From Bactericera cockerelli (taxonomy: Eukaryota > Arthropoda > Insecta > Hemiptera > Triozidae), in assembly GCA_024516035.1 (NCBI GenBank), contig CM044959.1, positions 36,793,876 through 36,857,875 on the forward strand: 64,000 bases of DNA. Reading direction: 5' to 3'. The position numbers were made by a program, and so were the translations under genes. This document shows, piece after piece, positions 49,760 through 59,589 of this stretch. The notes under the pieces are model-generated. The model saw nothing but the letters and a program-made list of their open reading frames with translations, searched no databases and had not been told where the DNA came from. Each line of letters starts with the position of its first letter. Position 1 is the stretch's first letter.

Positions 49760-51288
49760 GGGGCTTTCCCACATTTTTTACAAACCAATTATTCTTATGG
49801 TTTAGAACACGCTGATTCTATTGGTGACATCCATTTTCAATTTAGGAATCGCAATCATTGAGAAAATTTCATTTGAAAATTGGAAAATTTGAAACACCCT
49901 AATTTTCGCGGGCAGCCATTTTTGTTTTGATGACGTCAAAAGTATGTAAACAAAAATTTTGGAGTTTTGAAATACTACAGTTTCCATAGGTTTCTCATAG
50001 TTATCACTTCAATGAAATTGATTTTTTAAGCCTTCAGTGAATGAAAAACAGTACCTATTTAATTTGTTATAAGTACTATCCTTGATACTATAGCTGACTA
50101 TTACAAGAATTGATTGTGGAAACACGTTGTGAAAACAATGTGGAACATGTCGATTGAAAACGCGGTATTCTCTCTAGACTCCTCAAGTCTAGCTTGCCGA
50201 TACTACAGTCGCGACCTTGGTAATGTCTATTTTTTGTTTTCGTTCTGTGAGAATTTGTGATTCGCGAAGGGTTGAAGAGTCCAACATACTGTCTGTCAAA
50301 ACCGGTTGCTACGATCGAGTTAGGATGCTGGGCCTTTGAACACTTTTCAAATTCACGTTTCACATTCACAGAAGACTGATGATGTTGTTACTTATTGTTA
50401 ACACTCCCAATCTCAAAATAGCCATGTGTATACACTGTAATTGTTATAAAACGAAAAAATGCAATACCCAATACGAAGAAGATTTACATTAGCGTCATAT
50501 TCGATAGTCGGACGTAAAAAAGCAATATAGAGATTCCTTTGATAAAATCTCTAGCCTATAGGTACGTATATAAATGGCACAGAACTTCTCATTTTTACAT
50601 AACACAATAACCTTGTATATAGTTAGTTCGCAATCCAATAATATTTTCAACATACACTCTAAAGTTATCCTTCTCAGATTTACTTACCAGTAAATCGTGG
50701 GGCTTGTAATTACCAATGATGAATTTTAAAATAAACCAAAGCGTTCACCGATCTTTGTCCTAACCACGCTGGACGTTTCTTAACCAAAGCGAGCGATTGG
50801 ACGGCTGGCTGCACGTGAATTTGGTTTGCTAAGTACGTCTGCAGCACGCGTGAAATACACGCGTAAATTGAAGAAATTGGCCATTGTAAAAGTCCTTACT
50901 GCAGGTAAATTTCCACTGACAGCCTTTGCAATACCGTCATCTACTGATATTTTAGACATTGTTAGTTAACATTAAAGTTTAAAATACTGAATTAGAGTTA
51001 AAATTCACAAATTTATTACAGTTTTAAATCGACTCTTCACATTCAACTCTAATGTAATTCTACACACAAAATTCGAAGTAGCGCTTCAAAATTGTTTGTT
51101 TACATACTTTTGACGTCACAGCGTAGGCGACCAATCAGATTGCGTTATTTCAAGGAAGACCTTTGGAGAGCCTTTTCATCCCTAAGGAATGACTTTTTAA
51201 TTTTTGGACATCAAAATCGTGTTCCTCGGGTCTTTTTACATTAGAATCAATCATCTGCTCGAAAAAAATAGTCATTTGGGATAGCCCC
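49760..51288. mobile_element. 1.53-kb TIR element inserted in the 41-bp minisatellite
   Basis: Ends read GGGGCTTTCCCA and TGGGATAGCCCC, reverse complements except for one base. Flanking sequence is CCTATAAT on the left and ATTCTG on the right, so an intact unit is restored if the element and 2 bases (AT) are removed. Internally GATGACGTCAAAAGTATGTA (about 49929) and TACATACTTTTGACGTCAC (about 51103) form an inverted pair, each with a CRE-like TGACGTCA core. The longest internal frame, on the minus strand at 50088-50369, has no motif I recognise. Non-autonomous or decayed; superfamily unknown. Confidence 0.75.
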
Positions 51289-51535
51289 ATTCTGAAACTA
51301 TTCTGGTGCCCAATTCATATTCTCCTATAATTCTGAAATTATTGTGGTACCCAATTCATATTCTCCTATAATTCTGGAACTATTCTGGTAGCTAATTCAT
51401 ATTCTCCTATAATTTTGGAACTATTCTGGTACCCAATTCATATTCTCCTATAATTCTGGAACTATTCTGGTACCCAATTCATATTCTCCTATAATTCTGG
51501 AACTATTCTGGTACCCAATTCATATTCTCTTATTT
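51289..51535 (+). repeat. 41-bp minisatellite, 6 units, abutting a 3' splice site
   Basis: Six units of ATTCTGGAACTATTCTGGTA plus CCCAATTCATATTCTCCTATA, with few substitutions. The last unit runs directly into TTATTTCTGTTTCCAG, the polypyrimidine tract and acceptor of the exon at 51546. Unit number could therefore affect the distance from branch point to acceptor. Confidence 0.9.
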
Positions 51536-51545
51536 CTGTTTCCAG

Positions 51546-51625
51546 ATGTTCGGGAGTAGCAAGGACGTCCAGCATGAGACCAACAGCTCCAATGGACTGA
51601 CCAAGGACCGAGGACACAACCATAG
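51546..51625 (+). CDS. Short exon of the large proline-rich scaffold gene
   Basis: The acceptor TTCTGTTTCCAG ends at 51545 and the donor GTAAGTA starts at 51626. It is 80 bases: phase 0 in, two bases of a split codon out. It reads MFGSSKDVQHETNSSNGLTK, then DRGHNH, and the split codon AG|T gives Ser with the next exon. The initial ATG is internal to the protein. Polar, disordered segment. A size of 80 bases (not a multiple of three) means skipping it would break the frame. Confidence 0.8.
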
Positions 51626-51662
51626 GTAAGTACAATAATGCATACACAGACTTCAGTCCTTG

Positions 51663-51893
51663 TAGCTCATCAGTCAAGACTTCGTGCGTCGGTCTTGTAA
51701 TCCAGAGGTTTTTGGGTTCTAAACCAACCCAGGACATGACAAGTTATCCTCTAATTTCTCTTAATACTAACCAATACTGATTTGGGATTTTAAACACATA
51801 ATAATAAGACTGGGGCTTACTGTTGGAATAATAGGACTTATTAGTTATTAGTCCTTGTCGGGCAGTACGTATAAATTAGGCGATATTATTATA
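51663..51893 (+). mobile_element. tRNA-derived SINE, same family as 11445-11645
   Basis: TAGCTCATCAGTCAAGAC (A-box-like) and GGGTTCTAAACC (B-box-like) are followed by GACATGACAAGTTATCCTC and later GACTGGGGCTTACTGTTGGA, ATAATAGGACTTATTAG and ATAAATTAGGCGATATTATT. More diverged than the 11.4-kb copy. It lies 37 bp downstream of the exon donor. Confidence 0.75.
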
Positions 51894-52940
51894 AATATCC
51901 AAGCAAATCTGAGATGTCTCCAGAGTCAAATGGAGTCACAATTAATGATAATTTTTCACAGAAACATTTGTTTCCACCAAGATTACAGGGCTCCGTTTCG
52001 ATAGAAAAATCTGTATGAAGAGAATTTTAGGAATCAGGCTGCTGATATTGCATTATTAATTAAACTTGCCCATAGAGTGGAAAAAACAACAGTCTGTAGT
52101 TACAATCCTGACAAATTCTCAGAACAGTCAATCAATACTTTGGTCGATAACAGAACAATCATTTGACTGATAAGTAAGTGGAAAAATCTCACTTGTGTAA
52201 TGTGAGCTATAGGAATTGGAGCAGACTACGTGTGAGTCACACACTGGTTTCCTGACGAGAAGTCCAAAAGCTTTGTTGAGATTAATGTTTTGATTATAGG
52301 TTATCAAACTGTCAACAAACATGAGTCAGGTTCAATATCTGGAAAATTTATATTAAAGGATCAACCAAGAAACGGAGAACAGGAAAAACAGACACCTATT
52401 CTTGTGAAGTTTGTTACTTACTTCATCATCTTCTTCTTTCACCTATTGCTTGACCTTTTCCTCATAGTTGGGGTTTGTTGATTTTGGCACTCCCTCTTCC
52501 AAAATTTATGGCTGGATTAGTACGTTCGGGTAAAATATTAGTATCAACCACGGAATTTATAATTTTCTCTAAATACAAGTGTCAGCGATAGATTATCAAA
52601 CAAACTCAATACAACTGCCTAACCATAATTTTATGGTTGCAATGAATATTTAATTTAACACCAAGAGACAAACTACTTAAACACAGCATTGACACCACTG
52701 GTAAACAAATTGAGTCCATTATCAAATTGACCATGGCGAGTTGATGGCACAGATAGGTTTCCAGCGGAGATATCAGCAGTTCTTGCAAGGTCTTCCCTCT
52801 TCTCAGTAATTAATTGGCTTGATAAGCAAGTGTAAACAAGACATGGGACCTACTGACCCAGCGTCTTTTAACTATGCAGAGTTTCTCTTCGAAATAGTTA
52901 TGCCAGTATTGAAATATTCTTAATTAATAACAGGGCTTTG

Positions 52941-53172
52941 TCCAGAGATCCTGAGTTCGATCCCCGGTTGGAGCAGACTTTTCATACGGGAAATTCTGTT
53001 CCCTCCGTATATGAGGGGCTAGCATTCCCGGCCCTGCCCAGGTTGGGTGAGGTTAATGTGAGAGATTGGTTTTGACACATAAAAAATGTGTCAAAACCAA
53101 TCAACCTCAACCATGAGGTTGAACAACGTCGACCTACTTGAGCGGGAAAAGACAGAGTAAAAGAAGAAGAAG
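52941..53172 (+). mobile_element. 5'-truncated SINE with perfect 15-bp target-site duplication
   Basis: Flanked by AATAACAGGGCTTTG at 52926-52940 and 53173-53187. The element starts TCCAGAGATCCTGAGTTCGA (B-box region of a tRNA-like head), continues through CCCAGGTTGGGTGAGGTTAA, contains a hairpin GGTTTTGACACAT/ATGTGTCAAAACC, and ends GACAGAGTAAAAGAAGAAGA. The perfect duplication and AAG-rich tail indicate fairly recent LINE-mediated retroposition. Confidence 0.9.
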
Positions 53173-54538
53173 AATAACAGGGCTTTGCCTAAAAGAGCCA
53201 GGAATATACTGTTAAAGTATTTTGATAGCAGGTATTTACTTCACACTATAATAGTACTTTACAACCAGGGTGTTAACGTGTTCCACATGTATTTAGATGC
53301 TAGGCTTTCTATTAAACTCAGGGAAGAACATGACGTCATACAGTATGTGAACAACCTACATGCAGATCTATCAACTTGAACCTTAATCCATTGTCTATCA
53401 AAATGTTCATTGGATCTTGATAACTTGATCTTCTGTCTGAAAAGACTCGTATTACTCTTCATTTATTCTGAAAAAGCTATTTGTAATCCGAATATCTAAT
53501 GAGAGAGAAACAAATTGTTCATATATTTTAAATAAATACAATCGCGGCTGTCTACCTTTGGTAGATTGCTAATACACAGCATACTTATCAATCCAGAAGA
53601 TATTAGCTTTCTCAAAAGTTGGGGGTTTTTCTAATTTTTTTTTTTTCTTCATTTATTCTTTAATTTCTTCTTTCCAATTTCAGTTTCAATCATGTTCCAT
53701 ATTAGTACAGTTTTCTTATTAGTACAGTTTTAACTGGTTTGCCTGGATGAAATAGAGCCAGGTACTTCTAGATATGTTCTACAAACTCTAGATATTTGAA
53801 TGTCGAGAACCCTGTTTCAAAACTCAAATGAGAATTATCTTAGAACAAAGAACTTGATGTATAATGTGTACATGTTAAGAGTACAAGAACACTTTGAAGT
53901 GCCTACATACTTCAGCTATTAACCAACACCACACTATTGCACATACTTACCTACTTAAACTTGACAATTTTATTACAAGGTCATTATGTCAGAGGGTTAC
54001 AAGAAACACTTAATTTGAGCCAGATTCCAGATGATGTAATAGTTTGAGCACCTTTACCATATTGTAGTAGGTGAGGGTTATAAAAATTACAAACAAATTT
54101 GTAGACTGTGCGTAAAAGGATTCTTTAGTCTCATTCTTGCAGAATAGGCAGAGTATAGTACTGGACCGGACCACGAGCATTGGCACATCCCTTACAGTTA
54201 CACGAGTTAGACCACACAGGCTATTTATTTACAAGATAAAACCCGGCACTTTGTTGCCATTATGGTTTTTGTACTTGGCTGGGGTCCTGTTTCGATTTTT
54301 TAAAAATACTGTCTTCGTACCTACGTACTTAAATACCAAGAGGAGACTCGGTGCCAAATTTGGATTCATTTGGCCCAGACATTTAGGAGCTGCGCTGATT
54401 ATGAAAATTTGGTGTAAAAACTTGAAATATTCCAACATTAAATTTTAATTTTTTCTTTGTTATCTATGTTATCTGTAAGCTTTTGTTTTCATTGAAATTT
54501 ACAACACTTTAAATTCACATCTCTCTCTCGTTCTCCAG

Positions 54539-54722
54539 TTCAAGCTGTGGTTCGCTGTCAACGGCCGTGCTAGGCCCAATTATCATGGGCCCAGCCATCT
54601 CCATTGATGACTGGGTGCCCGAGCGGCCCCCCAAGAAGCCTCATCTCCGGTCGAGCTACGCCCCAAGGGCCCCCAGCCCGGAGCTGCCCCCGCCCTCCCC
54701 TCCCCCCGCACCAGAAGATGAG
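54539..54722 (+). CDS. Exon of the large proline-rich scaffold gene (PERPPKKPHLR region)
   Basis: The acceptor TCTCTCGTTCTCCAG ends at 54538 and the donor GTATAT starts at 54723. It is 184 bases: one base completes the split Ser codon, then 61 codons, phase 0 out. It reads SSCGSLSTAVLGPIIMGPAI, then SIDDWVPERPPKKPHLRSSY, then a Pro-rich stretch PSPELPPPSPPPAPEDE. The basic-proline motif and polyproline run are plausible SH3/EVH1/WW ligands. These blocks are the main reason I suspect a Shroom-like or similar actin-associated scaffold; I cannot confirm it. Confidence 0.85.
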
Positions 54723-54764
54723 GTATATTTTTTTTTTTCTTCTATTAAGCGTGAGTGGCACTAA

Positions 54765-54890
54765 GCATTGGTAGTCGATGTGGTTACGGTGCTAGACTTG
54801 TTATGTAAACAATCTAGCGCGAGGATCCGTGATCTGTGGATCGGATCCCACCTAATGCTTGGATTTTTCTTCAATAATAATAATATAAAA
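54765..54890 (+). mobile_element. tRNA-like SINE with (AAT)n tail
   Basis: GGTAGTCGATGTGGTTACGG (A-box-like) and GGATCGGATCCCACC (B-box-like) are followed by TAATGCTTGGATTTTTCTTC and AATAATAATAAT. It starts about 40 bp after the donor of the preceding exon. Confidence 0.65.
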
Positions 54891-55084
54891 TCTTATAAGG
54901 GCAAAGTTTTATTAGTAAAGCTATTAAGCCCAGAACTGTATGCTTACCCATGTGTACCTAAAATAATATGAGTTTGTGATTACATAATAATAAGACTCTG
55001 AGGGTTAGGTGCTGAAATTCTTTTTGAACATTAACCTTGCCTGGTGGTTACTTTGCACTAGAGAGTTTTATAATTATTATGGAC

Positions 55085-55310
55085 ACACACCAGTTCTCGT
55101 TCTGTCACTGAAGTTAAACAACGTCCAACATCGCTAGGACTTGGGTACCCATCGAACCACCTCAAATCGACCATTCAAATTCGAACCTGACCCCCCACTT
55201 AGGCGTTCATTTAGGTAGCTAGTTAGTGAGTTCTCAACAAATGGAAGGTTTAACCCCCGTTGTGATATGATTATGCAGTTAAAAGCGGCGTAGAATCACA
55301 ATAAAAAAGT
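55085..55310 (+). mobile_element. 5S-rRNA-derived SINE
   Basis: ACACCAGTTCTCGTTCTGTC and ACTGAAGTTAAACAACGTCC, then CTAGGACTTGGGTACCC and CCACCTC, align along 55085-55162 to the 5S rRNA segment that includes the internal promoter (known 5S: CGGTTCTCGTCCGATCACCG, AAGTTAAGCAACATC, AGTACTTGGATGGGTGACCG). The downstream body GGTAGCTAGTTAGTG, AAATGGAAGGTTTAACCCCC and GTAGAATCACAAT matches the body of the tRNA-headed SINEs nearby. So it is a 5S-headed SINE sharing the same 3' module, not a 5S gene. Confidence 0.8.
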
Positions 55311-55739
55311 GTTTCGCAGCCTTTTTTTTTAGACATTAAATATCAGCTACTATTGTAGACGCTTGTGGTGAGTGTTGTAGCTTGCGCATCCCATAGTATG
55401 ACTACCCGCTGATGGACGAGAAGTGACACAATACTTCCAATTCAGTTCCCGCGTCAGACCGTCCCTTAACCGATATACACTTTTAAAAATATTTTGTTTG
55501 GAGCCCTGTGATCAGTATTTAAGGGTCAATTTTCCTTTATCCTTGTCAAAAGCCAATTATATGTCAATTTTCCTTTATCCTTGTTGAAATCCATTTATCT
55601 GTCAATATTCCTTTATCCTTGTTGAAATCCCATTATATGTTGATGTTCCTTGTAATCTACTGCAGTAATTAATGTACAAGTACAAGATATTTTTTCTGTA
55701 TCATTAAAATTACTAATAATTTTCCCTCTATATCCTCAG

Positions 55740-55928
55740 GTGTTCGACCCTGACGAGCCCCTACCCCCCTCCCCCTCCCGAGGTAGCATGGTCGGGCGGC
55801 CCCCCACACGAAAGACTGAAAGCGGACGGTACCGCCACCGCCACTAGCAATCGATCTCCGGACGAGGGAACCAAACCCGCGACCCTACCGCCACCGCGCT
55901 TGCCAGACCGACAGCAGTTTGATACCAG
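55740..55928 (+). CDS. Exon of the large scaffold gene, with a one-base frame disruption in a C-rich tract
   Basis: The acceptor CCTCAG ends at 55739 and the donor GTGAGTT starts at 55929. Entering in phase 0 it reads VFDPDEPLPPSPSRGS and hits TAG at 55845-55847. A second frame, open from the C-rich tract (55758-55778) to the donor, reads PPPPEVAWSGGPPHERLKAD, later NRSPDEGTKPATLPPPRLPD and RQQFDT. It ends with two bases that fit the next exon. Removing one C from the tract joins the two and gives a Leu-Pro6-Glu run, an EVH1-type ligand. One surplus base is therefore likely, as an assembly error or a real lesion. Confidence 0.75.
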
Positions 55929-55975
55929 GTGAGTTACCTATGTGGATTACTACAAGTTGAGCATGGGGTCTCACC

Positions 55976-56198
55976 GGCCCTACCCAGGCTGGGTGAGGTT
56001 AATGTGGGTAGCTGGTACGATTCCCAGCGAATGAAGGGTAAAACCCCCGTCCTAATCTAGGACGTTAAATCAAATAGAATCGTTGGTGTTAGGAAGGGCA
56101 TCCAGCCGTGAAAATGTGCCAAAACCAATCAACCTCAAATGTGCCAGAACAACGTCGACCCTGCTTAAGCGGGATACGACAGAGTAAAAGAAGAAGAA
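55976..56198 (+). mobile_element. SINE body with 17-bp target-site duplication
   Basis: Flanked by GAGCATGGGGTCTCACC (55959-55975) and GAGCATGGGGGCTCACC (56199-56215), one mismatch. It begins GGCCCTACCCAGGCTGGGTG, continues GTAGCTGGTACGATTCCCAG, AATGAAGGGTAAAACCCCCG, AGGAAGGGCATCCAGCCGTG and ends GACAGAGTAAAAGAAGAAGA. The head is lost by 5' truncation. It lies 47 bp downstream of the exon donor. The GGAAGGGCATCC block resembles 3' tails shared by SINEs and LINEs in other animals. Confidence 0.9.
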
Positions 56199-56215
56199 GA
56201 GCATGGGGGCTCACC

Positions 56216-56660
56216 CCATCCCTAGTATGTTTTCCGTCCTGTATCTCAAGAAGTAATTGGTAGAAAATTGAAACTTTTTTATGTGAAATCTTCTCTCAAC
56301 AAGACCTCTCAAATAAAATATTCATTTTTTTTCTGATGTAAGTTCTGGGCTGGCTGTACAGCTGTACACTACTATCCTCCTGAGACCTGGGCATGTTTTT
56401 CCGAAAGTACTGATTTAGACCTGGATGTACTGTTAAAAGTACATAAGACAGATACTGCTTGAGTCCTCGGCATGTATTCCAGAAAGTACTGATTAAGACC
56501 TGACGTACTTTAAAAGTACATACATGGAATTTTCAAAAATTCCCGACGGTTTTTGAGAGAAGATAGAAGTGTGAAGTGAAGTTGTCTTATGTACTTTTAA
56601 AAGCACATTCAGGTCTCAGGAGGCTATACACTGTACAGGCTGGGTGGACTGAGAGTTTAG
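56216..56660. repeat. Inverted-repeat region with TTAAAAGTACAT duplications
   Basis: CTCCTGAGACCTG near 56381 and TACTGTTAAAAGTACATAAG near 56428 pair with CTTATGTACTTTTAAAAGCA near 56586 and CAGGTCTCAGGAGG near 56610. GAAAGTACTGATT and GACGTACTTTAAAAGTACAT repeat in tandem between them. The part at 56225-56365 also resembles the element at 62672-62887 (TATCTCAAGAA, TTTTTTAT, CTCTCAA). It looks like a decayed palindromic DNA element. Confidence 0.6.
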
Positions 56661-57159
56661 GATCACTCTGTATAATACTCTACAAATTTATTCATTCTAG
56701 AATTATATGACTACTTTGTCTATCAACGTGAACGACACATCATAATTTTATAAATAGGTACCTAGTTTTATTACTTTGAGTCTTGGAGTTTAGTAGTCAG
56801 TGAAGCTATGAGTCAGTGTTATTTTGGTCGCGGAAATGTACTGCAGTGAGATACCTGTATTGCTACGCAAATGAATAAAGACAGCTTGCCAACAACATAT
56901 TATGCGGGAGATGGTGTGTTCAAAGCTTGCGTTAAGCCGTGTCACATAGGTATAAGAATAGTATTTTCCCAAGGAACGTTCTAAATAATTCCTTTTGTGT
57001 TTAAATTCCTAGAATAATTCACGTCCAACTTTTTTTCTTCTCTTTTTGCCGACATTAGTAATTCAATCTTTAAGACGCAGTGGACTTGTAACCAAAAAGA
57101 TGTCTTTTGAGTCTCGATAGTGGCAACTTAAGTTTTGTATTATTGCGGCGGACAATAAT

Positions 57160-57540
57160 CGCCTCTGACAAAACAAAGAGGCGTAAACCACAAATTTTTG
57201 AAATCGGTTTTATTGCTTGAATTGAGTCTACTAGTGCTATATTTTGTTCTCACAAATAGACGTAATCCAATTATAATCCAAAGAAAAGATACAACAAAAA
57301 TTGAAATCAGTCGTATCCCTCATTTTCTCTTTTTCAGACAAATCAAATAGGCGTAAATCGATAGTCACGGTTAAATAATCAAATTTGGCAACAGAAAAAG
57401 TTCGTATGGTCATTCACGGGTACAGGGAAGTCATAATGTTCCTTCCGTGACACAGAAAATTTATGCACAAGAAAACTCATTTTGGCTCTCCTGTAAAATT
57501 TAGAAAATGTGGTTTACGCCTCTTTGTGTTGTCAGAGGCG
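57160..57540. mobile_element. 381-bp MITE with 33-bp terminal inverted repeats
   Basis: The left end CGCCTCTGACAAAACAAAGA plus GGCGTAAACCAC pairs with the right end GTGGTTTACGCCTCTTTGTG plus TTGTCAGAGGCG. Each TIR also contains a subterminal palindrome (GCCTCT…AGAGGC). Flanking AAT on both sides may be a 3-bp target duplication. No coding capacity. Lies in the intron between exons 55740 and 57912. Confidence 0.85.
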
Positions 57541-57911
57541 AATTGCAGGCTAAGAAGGCCCAGAATAGCAGCAGAATATTGACTTCCATGTTTACTTTAG
57601 ATGCATTGAAAATGATGCATATCCTGCTAAGATATCATGAATCACCTTTTGTTATGCAATTACTCTAATTTGTTTATTATTCTTAACAATAAATAATTCA
57701 TAAACAGTAAATACGTATAATTGAAAATGTTTTACACTGCATTTTTTATGTCGATAATGAGCTTAAGAGAAAGATCTTAACCCCTTTATCGTGATGATGT
57801 TGGGTGGAAAAACACACGATGTGCAAATCCTACCTGTTAAAGCCTATTAAAAAATGTTTCCAAGAACTTGAATATTCAACCATCCAACTTTCTCTTTCTT
57901 CTCCCCCTCAG

Positions 57912-58180
57912 TCACCGCCAGGACATCCTCAAGCTGCGTCACATGAACGAGAGAGCCTCCCCCGAGCGGGAGAGGGGCCGCATCTCACTCCCCCACGAGA
58001 CCCGGGGGGCCCCCCACCCCCAGTTCCCGCCCCGGGACGAGAAAACTGATCCAGGAGCGAAAGTCTTTCCCCACGCACAGCTACTTGCCCGAGCTCGAAT
58101 CCAAGTCCCTCGACTACATCGAACCCAGGACCAAGCGATTGTCGCCCCCCGCCAAGAGCACGAACAAACCGGGACCTCAG
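57912..58180 (+). CDS. Exon of the large scaffold gene, with a one-base frame disruption at G6/C6
   Basis: The acceptor CTCCCCCTCAG ends at 57911 and the donor GTAGCT starts at 58181. One base completes the split Ser codon. It then reads HRQDILKLRHMNERASPERE and RGRISLPHETRG. From the G6C6 run at 58004-58015 a different frame carries the coding signal: RKLIQERKSFPTHSYLPELE, SKSLDYIEPRTKRLSPP and STNKPGPQ, ending in phase 0. The uncorrected frame stays open but turns into nonsense and mismatches the next exon. One surplus G or C explains both the texture and the phase. Confidence 0.75.
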
Positions 58181-58305
58181 GTAGCTACACGTTTGTTTTT
58201 TCATCACTCAATGGAATTTTATTTTTTATCTAAATTATTTAATGTTTTACCAATAGGAATAGGGTTAAAAGAAATAAACGAAAAACAATTTCTAAGAATC
58301 ATACG

Positions 58306-58432
58306 GGCGGAATTAATAGACAACATCAATAACTTAAGGCGTTGGTAAGTGTCGGTTTTCCCTATCTTACACAATACGCAATCCGTGACTTAGCGCCACA
58401 GAGGTATTACTAAAACGTCTATTAATTCCGCC
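58306..58432. mobile_element. GGCGGAATT-type MITE, copy A
   Basis: 127 bp bounded by GGCGGAATTAATAGACA and CGTCTATTAATTCCGCC. The interior GTTGGTAAGTGTCGGTTTTC, CTTAGCGCCACAGAGGTATT is shared with copy B at 58739. Contains a GTAAGT donor-like site that is part of the element and not a host exon. Confidence 0.85.
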
Positions 58433-58611
58433 CTTAGTACGAAAAAAATCTTTTTATCCCATAATATTAAATTTTAATGGCTTATTAAATTCTTAGTTAT
58501 GAAGGCCATTCACAATTATATGTCAAGACCATTTGTCAAATAAAACATCGGACCTCCTTGTAGGGTTTCAATGGAAACTCCATACAAATAACACTGCGAC
58601 CTAAGAAAATC

Positions 58612-58738
58612 TATCTATTGTGACCAGTTTGATTCTATTTGTTTTAACGTCCTCAATAACTCAAATGGAGGGGTTTAACCCTTCATTTGCTAAAAATGGT
58701 ACTAGCTACCTACATTAACCACACCCAGGGCGGAATCA
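58612..58738 (-). mobile_element. SINE body (minus strand) interrupted by MITE copy B
   Basis: Begins TCTATTGTGACCAGTTTGAT and CTATTTGTTTTAACGTCC, then GGGTTTAACCCTTCATTTGC and TAGCTACCTACATTAACCAC. It is the reverse complement of the SINE body at 55976 and closely similar to 61738-62045. It continues, weakly, after the MITE at 58856. Confidence 0.7.
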
Positions 58739-58855
58739 ATAGACAACATCAATAATTTAAGTCGTTGGTAAGTGTCGGTTTTCCCTATCTTACACAGTAC
58801 GCAATCGGTGACTTAGCGCCACAGAGGTATTACAAAAACGTTTATTAATTCCGCC
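58739..58855. mobile_element. GGCGGAATT-type MITE, copy B, with 5-bp TSD
   Basis: GGCGGAATCAATAGACA to ATTAATTCCGCC, 117 bp, flanked by CCCAG at 58734-58738 and 58856-58860. It inserted into an existing SINE, so the order of events is clear. The second nearby copy A has no obvious TSD. Confidence 0.85.
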
Positions 58856-59589
58856 CCCAGTCTCGGTTGGTTGTAGTTTTCTTTGACAAGTTTAGTTGTT
58901 GTTTTTTTTTGACAGGTTTATTTTTGAACTGTTATATCTCATGTCAGTCTTGAGTGTGTGCATAAAACAAACGAATATGAATTGTTGAGAGCAATGAAAC
59001 ATGGCTGACTATTTGTTTAGAAAAATAACGCTACATTGCCTAACCTTACTAAAACAGAACGAACATTACACATTGCATACACTAAAAGTTACGCGGCGCG
59101 CATAAAATCTGAAATAATTTTAAAGTTGTAAGTAATTGAATAAATTATTACTTCATGTTCATTCTATGAAAATTATTGCTCCGTGTTCATCTATTATTTC
59201 TTTTTTTGGATATTGGGTTTCTTTAATTTTTCCTTGTTAATCTTATATTTTTGTTTAATCTTAATATATAAATGTCAAAGTCACTGATTGATCATCGCTC
59301 TACAGCCCAAACCGTAAGTCCTAGGAAGCTGAAATTTGGTAAGTAGCTTTGTCTTATAGTCTAGATGTGCAATAAGATGGGATTTTTCGAAATTCCCACT
59401 ACAACACCTGCCATTGGCGAAAAAGGATTTTTTGCTTTCACGGCCATGCCTCGGCCCGCAAAGCGGGCGACAGCCCGCTAGTAAAATATAAAATTAAATC
59501 ACATTGCCCCTTATAGAACATACTGCAAACAAATCGGAACCAATAATAACTTCTTACTTCTCTGATCTGACTGATTATTAATTTCCCAG

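Larger units (their letters stand above)
39009..51545 (+). other. 12.5-kb intron of the scaffold gene
   Basis: Both flanking exons end and start in phase 0. It holds the assembly gap, duplications, palindrome, minisatellites and two DNA transposons listed separately. Between these, 46660-47630 and 47770-49670 show no exon or element I can support. An exon hidden in the N gap cannot be excluded. Confidence 0.6.

Noticed and set aside
55085..55162. 5S rRNA gene
   Set aside because: Only the promoter part of 5S aligns, with many changes; both ends of 5S are missing and a SINE body follows.
57804..58233. Long proline-rich frames on both strands over 57804-58233
   Set aside because: They extend past the splice sites; apart from the exon they arise from high GC content lacking stops.
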